Source: Puniceicoccales bacterium
GTDB lineage: Bacteria > Verrucomicrobiota > Verrucomicrobiia > Opitutales > LL51
Direction of reading: 5' to 3'
NCBI GenBank assembly: GCA_031278845.1
Contig: JAITJQ010000002.1
Span: forward strand, 1-35,203
DNA: 35,203 nt
In this document: positions 30,087-35,203 of the stretch, piece after piece
How positions within the stretch are numbered: the stretch's first letter is position 1
Layout of the letters: every line of letters starts with the position of its first letter
The notes under the pieces: generated by a model
What the model was told of the DNA's origin: nothing
Seen by the model: the letters and a program-made list of their open reading frames with translations, nothing else
Databases searched by the model: none
Position numbers and translations under genes: made by a program

Positions 30087-31406
30087 CTATCTGCCGAAAA
30101 ATGAAGTTAAATCAAAACGTGTATTCTGCATTTTTTTCATCATTACTTTCGTTTGCTTAAAGTTTTTTAATAATAAATTGATTTCTTGGATGGGCAATCC
30201 GGAACCTTTGGCGATCCGTAGGCGTCTAGAACCGTCGATGATGTTCGGATTGGCACGTTCTTTAGCTGTCATGGAGTAGATAATTGCCTCCGTTCGCTTG
30301 AGTTTATCATTGGCATTGGCGCCCATTTCGGCACTGTGCATACCCGGAAGATGTTTAAGGAGCGATTCCATGGAGCCCATTTTCTTGATCGACTGCAACT
30401 GGCTGAGGAAGTCATTCATATCGAATTTTCCTTTTTTTAATTTTTTTTCAAGTTCTCTGATTTGTTTTTCACTGACCTGTTCCTGAGCCTTTTCGACCAG
30501 TGATACGACATCGCCCATACCTAAAATCCGTTGTGCAATGCGTTCGGGGTAGAAAATTTCGAAAGCTTCGATTTTCTCTCCAGTCCCCATGTAGCGGATC
30601 GGAACCCCTGTTACTTCCTTCATCGAGAGCGCTGCACCGGCACGGCTATCGCCATCGAGTTTTGTGAGAATAATACCCGTTAGTGGAACCGCTGCATGAA
30701 ATTGTTTGGCGAGATTTGCCGCTTCCTGACCCAGTGCACCATCGGCAACGAGTAAAACTTCGTCGGGATGAATCTTGGCCGCAATATCCTTAATTTCTTG
30801 AATGAGATATTCATCAATTTGCAGACGTCCAGCGGTATCGAAGATTACTAAATCATGGCCATTTTTTTCCGCATATTGGAGTCCAGAAAGGGCAATTTTT
30901 ATTGTTTCTTTACTGTCGCGATTTACATAACAGTCGATGCCCGCTTGATGCGCCAAAATATCCAGTTGATCGATGGCTGCGGGACGGTAAATATCGCACC
31001 CAACCGTTAGGGGATGGGTAAAGTTGGCCTTATTTTTTAGAAAGTGTGCTAATTTTGCCGTCGAAGTCGTTTTCCCGGAGCCGTGTAATCCGACCATCAG
31101 CACCTTCAGAGGCCGTTTGGAAGAGGTTATGGGGACACTGTCGCTTCCTAATACTTGAACCAGTTCGTCAAAAATAATTTTAACAAATTGCTGTTCCGGC
31201 GTAACATTTTGGGTGACGATTGTTCCAAGACATTGATCCTTGACCCGTTGGATAAAATTATTGACGACGAAAAAATTGACATCCGCAGAAAGTAATGCCG
31301 TACGAATCTCACCTAAAGCTTCCCCGATATTTTGTTCTGAAAGTCTTCCTAACCCACGCAAATTTCTAAAAACATTGCTGATCTTTTCCGTAATCGATTC
31401 AAACAT
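30087..31406 (-). CDS. ffh: Signal recognition particle protein Ffh
   Basis: 439 residues, the usual length. It binds SRP RNA and hydrophobic signal sequences and targets ribosomes to the membrane via FtsY. N domain from MFESITEKISNVFRNLRG; G domain with GLHGSGKTTSTAKLA (G1), DTAGRLQ (G3), TKLDGDSRAGAALS (G4) and GTGEKIEAFEIF (G5); M domain from about residue 325. The M domain has the RNA-binding helix region INLLLKNFKQTKVMMKKM, preceded by DGSRRLRIAKGSG. It is shorter in methionines than the E. coli protein. yidD follows 4 bases later. Confidence 0.96.
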   Translation of the reverse strand: MFESITEKISNVFRNLRGLGRLSEQNIGEALGEIRTALLSADVNFFVVNNFIQRVKDQCLGTIVTQNVTPEQQFVKIIFDELVQVLGSDSVPITSSKRPLKVLMVGLHGSGKTTSTAKLAHFLKNKANFTHPLTVGCDIYRPAAIDQLDILAHQAGIDCYVNRDSKETIKIALSGLQYAEKNGHDLVIFDTAGRLQIDEYLIQEIKDIAAKIHPDEVLLVADGALGQEAANLAKQFHAAVPLTGIILTKLDGDSRAGAALSMKEVTGVPIRYMGTGEKIEAFEIFYPERIAQRILGMGDVVSLVEKAQEQVSEKQIRELEKKLKKGKFDMNDFLSQLQSIKKMGSMESLLKHLPGMHSAEMGANANDKLKRTEAIIYSMTAKERANPNIIDGSRRLRIAKGSGLPIQEINLLLKNFKQTKVMMKKMQNTRFDLTSFFGR

Positions 31407-31492
31407 AACAAACCCTACTGTGAAGTAAGAGATTTCCGTTTCAATCGCAATCTTAATTTAAATATGAAAAATTGCAAATGACCAATCGGACT

Positions 31493-32476
31493 TTAAAGTC
31501 GTTTATTCTTTATTTTGAAAATCGGAATGAAGCCGAATAGGTAGTATTTTATTTTAATGCCATCAATTTTTGCCCAAAGGAAGGGAATGAACACAAATAG
31601 GTAAAATTTTTTCTTAAATCTTGCGTAGGGAGCAGTTTGATTGAGCCAAAAAATATCGAAAAATGGCGTCATTTGGGCATGTCGCCACCATATCTCCCAC
31701 AATGATACACTATTCTTCCAAGGTTTACATCCCGCGAAATGTATAAGCATTGGTTTGTTGATGACTTCCGCATATTCCCGTTGAGAAAAAATATTTTCCC
31801 TGAGACATCGATTATAACTTTCCTTTCCCATGGGGATAAAGGAGTATTTCAAAGGAATGGGAAGTTTTTTTCCGCGACATGTATAATTTAAAATATCCTG
31901 ATCCGGGGAATTGAAAGACGTGTTCTTGGACAATTCTATTCAGGTACGATATACATTTTGTTCGCGCAACGCTTTTAAATTCATAATTAAAAAACCAGAA
32001 CAGAGATATCGCTGGTCATTTAATAATCTATGCCTCATTTTTTTTAGTCTTTTAGATCCATTTAAATTGAAAGTACCCTTTACGCCGGCAATCCAGTGGT
32101 TACCGATGTCAATATGATCGACTTCCGGCAGGTCTTCACAAAAGACGACATCCACATCCGAATAAATAATTTTGTCCAAATGCGGTAAAAGTTTGGGAAG
32201 CATTAGCCGGTAATACATTCCAACGGTGAATTGATCGAAATAAGATTAGTCAAAATCATGGTTCGCTTCTAAAAAAATTAGGGTTGAATCAGAATCTCGC
32301 TCCTTTGCAATATTTTCAATTTCTTCTCTCATGAATTGATTGATTGCCATTGGAATAATACAATAAATGTGGTAGCTACATTTTCCCTTTGAATGGTAAA
32401 GAAGCGATGTTATTGCTACACTTACCTGCATCCATAGATTTTCATCAAAACAAAAAGCAATATTAGTTTTATCCAT
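31493..32476 (-). pseudogene. Family 8 glycosyltransferase interrupted by two in-frame stops
   Basis: A single frame of 328 codons from ATG 32476 to the stop at 31493 encodes a GT8 (LPS galactosyl/glucosyltransferase-type) enzyme. It is interrupted by TAA at 32248-32246 (codon 77) and TGA at 31942-31940 (codon 179). No frameshift is needed: FDQFTVGMYYRLMLPKLLPH and IELSKNTSFNSPDQDILNY continue in phase. Family landmarks are IAFCFDENLWMQVSVAITSL, the metal-binding SDVDVVF, SGFLIMNLKALRE, SPDQDILNY and HFAGCKPW. Such enzymes extend surface sugars. The intact frame points to recent inactivation by point mutation. Readthrough or sequencing error are alternatives. Confidence 0.8.
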
Positions 32477-32549
32477 TTGCTTCCCATTCTTAGCGGATTT
32501 TCGGAAAAATAAATAGATAAATTAGAACTTTTATAAACATTGCTCCGTT

Positions 32550-32914
32550 TCTGGGGTTCTGCCCGCGCCCCGCAAGGAGACTGCTGTGAGGCTCTGCCCC
32601 AGACCCCGCAAGGAGGCGTTGCTGTGGGGTTCCGCCCCAGACCCCGCAAGGAGTCAGTGACTCCTTGACCTCCTTGGGCGGCCGAGCCCGGCGCAGAATG
32701 CGCCGGGCTCGGCCGCAAGGTCAAGAATAGACTCTTTGACTTGTTTTTTTCTTTTAGTGCCGCGCAAACATTAGCAGCCCCGCGGCGAAGCCGCGGGGCT
32801 GGCCTCTTAGCCCCTGCGGTTTGATCCAGGAGCAATGCTCCTGGATCAAACCGCCAAACCAGGTCCAGGAAGCGATGCCTCCTGGCGGGGATTCTAAGGG
32901 CACGCAGCCCTTAG
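32550..32914 (+). repeat. Composite palindromic element, copy R11 (near full length)
   Basis: Plus orientation, between the divergent GT8 pseudogene and murC-murB. Two diverged and one intact GGGGTTCCGCCCC units, AAGGAGTCAGTGACTCCTT, main hairpin (32678-32716), T-rich tract, half arm GTGCCGCGCAAAC, CCCCGCGGCGAAGCCGCGGG, GCGGTTTGATCCAGGAGC...GCTCCTGGATCAAACCGC (32816-32854), CCAGGAAGCGATGCCTCCTGG and CTAAGGGCACGCAGCCCTTAG. The right half is nearly identical to R1. Confidence 0.93.
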
Positions 32915-32966
32915 ATACAATTAATTAGTCTCGCCATTTTCAAAAAAAAATCCTTCTCTATGGGTG

Positions 32967-35203
32967 ATGGAAGAATCGACGAGAATGAACGAGCAATTTT
33001 TATTGATAGGGATTGGAGGGATGGGCATGGCTCCTATTGCGCTTTATTTGCATCAACAAAACCATATTATTTATGGTTATGACGATGCTCTACCGACTTT
33101 TTTGGAGCATTTTTTCGAGCGGCAAGAAATTATTATTTGCGAATCTTTTCCGGAAAGTATTGACAGTGTTATTTATTCCGGTGCGATTCGAAGCGATCAT
33201 CCATGGCTGATGGAAGCAAAAAAACGGGGAATTAGGACATATCTTCGCGGTGAGTTTTTAGCACAACTTTGTCTCAAAAAGCAGATGATTGCCATAGCTG
33301 GTTCCTATGGTAAAACGACGGTAACGGGTATGCTCATCGACTGCCTACCCGACTGTGACTATATTTTAGGGGGATTTTTCCGGGACGAAAAAAAGTTACC
33401 AGCAAAGTATATACTAGAAAATAAATTTCTCATTTGTGAGGTGGATGAAAGCGACCACACAATCGAACGCTTTTCTTCCCATATTGCGGTGGTACTCAAT
33501 TTGGAAGATGACCATCTGGTCCAATACGGCCATTCCGAAAATTTGGATTTAGCATTTGGAAAATTTTTTAAAAATACGCGCCATGCTATCGTTATCCCCG
33601 AAGGAGATAGGCGATTGGAAAATATCATAGAAAAACAAAACATTACGGCAGACGTTGTACGGGCGAAAGTCACTCCATATGCACCAGCTTTTGAGAAAAA
33701 TTTATCTATATTGCAAAGTGTTCTTGAAAAGTTGAAAGATAATGGGCATAAAATTTGTATACCCTCCGAATTTTCGCCACTATTTCGCCGCAACCAATTT
33801 TTGGGTACGCTATATTTGGAACAGCCTGTGGAAATCTGGGCGGATTATGCTCACCACCCAACGGAAATTGCCCAATGCATTAGGCACTTCGAAGGAGAGA
33901 AGCAGAAAATTGCCTTCGTCTTTCAACCGCACCGCTATACGCGTACACAGCAATATGTCCAAGATTTTGCGAAAGTTTTTTCCGGAAAGCGTTGTACTTT
34001 TTTGCCTGTATATTCTGCCGGCGAGAAATTTTTGGCCGACGGTACGACGGAAATGATTTTGAATCATTTTTCTGAAAATGATAGGCCTAATTTTATTACA
34101 TCGCTGAATGATTTTTTCATTAAAAACAATAGCGATAACACGCTGCCCAATAAAATTGTATTCATAGGTGCTGGAGATATTTTTTTCCAGGCGCAGATAT
34201 GGGTTTTTAAACAACAAATTCAATTATTAAAAAATTTTTTAGCAACACATGAAATTCCATTTTCCGAAAATATTTCCGCCAAAAAGTACAATACGCTTCA
34301 TATTGACGGTACGGTTCCGCTGATAATCGAACCGGAAAGTGCTGAAACACTTGCCATTATTTTGCAGGAACTTACGGGGACGAAGATCCCTTTTTTTATC
34401 ATTGGTCGCGGGTCGAATCTTTTGGTCGATGACCTATGTAGTGTTTTGATTTCGCTAAAAAAAATGCCCTCGATTTTTACACAAAATGCAGGATTAGTGG
34501 AAGTTTCCGCGGGCTTTTCTTTGCCGATTTTTTGTAAGCAAATCGCGAGACTCGGCCTTCAGGGCTGCGAAGAACTGGCAGGAATTCCAGGAACGATCGG
34601 AGGCGCACTGCATATGAATGCGGGAACAGCTCAGCAAACGATTTCGGATAAACTCGTGTCCATCGATGTGGTAAATTTTTCTGGAAATCGTCAGGTTGTG
34701 GATCAATCGCAGATTCCTTTTACCTATCGAAGAGGTTTTTATGAAGGTGTTATTCTGAGTGCGAAATTTCAATTCAAGGAAAGGGAAGCACCGGAAATTC
34801 TTTTGGGAAAAATTCACAAAAAAATGCTATGGCGCCAGGAAAAACAACCTAAACAACCTAACGCCGGCAGTATTTTTAAAAATCCACAAAATTCGTTTGC
34901 AGGGATGCTAATCGACCAAGCTGGATTGAAAGGTATCCCGATCGGTGGAGCTAAGATTTCTGAAAAACATGCTAATTTTATCATCAATGCAACCGGTCAA
35001 GCGACGGCCAATGACATTAAACGGCTTGTCAACCTGGCTCGTCAAAAAGTTTTAGAAAAATATAGAATCTTTCTCGAACGAGAAATCTTATTTGCATCTG
35101 AATTGGGACTTCAGCTGTCCAGGGGGGCTCCGCCCCCCTGGACCCCCCGCACGGAGGTTGTTGTGGGGCTCCGCCCCACACCCCGCAAGGAGTCAGAGAC
35201 TCC
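32967..35203 (+). CDS. murC-murB: MurC-MurB fusion (runs off the window)
   Basis: At least 745 residues, open to the window edge. The MurC part (about 1-420) ligates L-alanine to UDP-MurNAc: FLLIGIGGMGMAPIALYLHQ, ATP loop AGSYGKTTVTG (K116), EVDESDHTIE and DYAHHPTEIAQC with FQPHRYTRTQQY. The MurB part (about 425-715) is the flavoenzyme that makes UDP-MurNAc: IIGRGSNLLVDD, LAGIPGTIGGALHMNAG, FTYRRGFYEG and NAGSIFKNP with catalytic S635. Both steps are cytoplasmic and consecutive in peptidoglycan synthesis. The start could be 32967 or the ATG at 32985. From about residue 718 the frame runs into composite element R12 (LSRGAPPPWTPRTEVVVGLR...), so the tail is repeat-encoded. A MurB/MurC fusion is known from Verrucomicrobium. 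Confidence 0.9.
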   Translation, partial: MEESTRMNEQFLLIGIGGMGMAPIALYLHQQNHIIYGYDDALPTFLEHFFERQEIIICESFPESIDSVIYSGAIRSDHPWLMEAKKRGIRTYLRGEFLAQLCLKKQMIAIAGSYGKTTVTGMLIDCLPDCDYILGGFFRDEKKLPAKYILENKFLICEVDESDHTIERFSSHIAVVLNLEDDHLVQYGHSENLDLAFGKFFKNTRHAIVIPEGDRRLENIIEKQNITADVVRAKVTPYAPAFEKNLSILQSVLEKLKDNGHKICIPSEFSPLFRRNQFLGTLYLEQPVEIWADYAHHPTEIAQCIRHFEGEKQKIAFVFQPHRYTRTQQYVQDFAKVFSGKRCTFLPVYSAGEKFLADGTTEMILNHFSENDRPNFITSLNDFFIKNNSDNTLPNKIVFIGAGDIFFQAQIWVFKQQIQLLKNFLATHEIPFSENISAKKYNTLHIDGTVPLIIEPESAETLAIILQELTGTKIPFFIIGRGSNLLVDDLCSVLISLKKMPSIFTQNAGLVEVSAGFSLPIFCKQIARLGLQGCEELAGIPGTIGGALHMNAGTAQQTISDKLVSIDVVNFSGNRQVVDQSQIPFTYRRGFYEGVILSAKFQFKEREAPEILLGKIHKKMLWRQEKQPKQPNAGSIFKNPQNSFAGMLIDQAGLKGIPIGGAKISEKHANFIINATGQATANDIKRLVNLARQKVLEKYRIFLEREILFASELGLQLSRGAPPPWTPRTEVVVGLRPTPRKESET
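35119..35203 (+). repeat. Composite palindromic element, copy R12 (cut by window end)
   Basis: Plus orientation. CCAGGGGGGCTCCGCCCCCC with TGG (35119-35141), GTGGGGCTCCGCCCCAC, then AAGGAGTCAGAGACTCC up to the window edge. It lies within the open murC-murB frame. Confidence 0.88.

Noticed and set aside
31940..31942. Selenocysteine or reassigned TGA in the glycosyltransferase
   Set aside because: No hairpin suited to selenocysteine insertion was noticed downstream, GT8 enzymes do not need selenocysteine at this place, a TAA also interrupts the gene, and TGA ends other genes in the window.
1..35203. CRISPR array
   Set aside because: The repeats are different hairpins in an ordered set between genes, not identical direct repeats with regular spacers, and no cas gene is present.
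1..35203. REP/RAYT or MITE mobile element with its transposase
   Set aside because: No transposase, RAYT or integrase gene and no clear target duplications or terminal inverted repeats around whole copies. Mobility of the composite element remains open.

Overview
The window looks like a chromosomal stretch of a Gram-negative, host-associated member of the Verrucomicrobiota, perhaps of the Opitutae/Puniceicoccales side. This is inferred from a MurC-MurB fusion, a giant protein that fits PPi-dependent PEP carboxykinase, an McsA-McsB pair and a type III secretion secretin with a CesT-like chaperone. No rRNA or other phylogenetic marker is present to settle it. Most of the window is conserved housekeeping sequence. 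The intergenic spaces are invaded by a remarkable GC-rich palindromic repeat, and several accessory genes look broken.

Layout. 1-2090: a repeat copy, tRNA-Gly, a 69-residue exported peptide gene, a small hypothetical gene, thiN and another repeat copy. 2100-6900 (accessory region): a second exported protein sharing its promoter, leader and signal peptide with the first, an orphan OppC-type permease, a possible uvrA remnant, three tRNAs (Lys, Thr, Thr), a secreted protein with ADP-ribosyltransferase-like motifs, and a small exported protein between two copies of a direct repeat. 6900-9130: yraN, a family-4-like uracil-DNA glycosylase lacking most Fe-S cysteines, and a membrane methyltransferase. 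9181-13023: tRNA-Leu, then a tight run of a TPR protein, M24 peptidase, lepB and truA. rnhB lies convergent to truA. 14081-17515: the probable PPi-PEPCK. 17721-19866: PAP2 phosphatase, tRNA-Asp and a histidine kinase/receiver pair. 20153-22491: fabG-mcsA-mcsB behind a good promoter that lies almost on the fabG start codon. 22840-26831: a TrmH-type methyltransferase on the minus strand, then the T3SS chaperone and sctC on the plus strand. 27237-29471: rsmI, cdsA and uppS in one minus-strand operon. 29867-31406: yidD and ffh. 31493-32476: a family 8 glycosyltransferase interrupted by two in-frame stops. 32967 to the edge: murC-murB.

The strongest unusual signal is a family of composite elements, seen at about a dozen places in both orientations. 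Each is a largely ordered string of up to about eight hairpins joined by conserved linkers, up to about 400 nt long. Copies differ by paired, compensatory changes, and in one copy the whole inner stem of a hairpin has been exchanged while pairing is kept. The elements abut gene ends so closely that they supply stop codons or C-terminal tails to neighbours (PAP2, the receiver protein, the methyltransferase, and MurB, whose frame runs on into the element). No transposase or RAYT gene is visible.

The secretin, its chaperone and the exported proteins suggest a lifestyle of delivering proteins to a host. The broken glycosyltransferase, the possible uvrA remnant and the possible frameshifted tails suggest ongoing gene loss.
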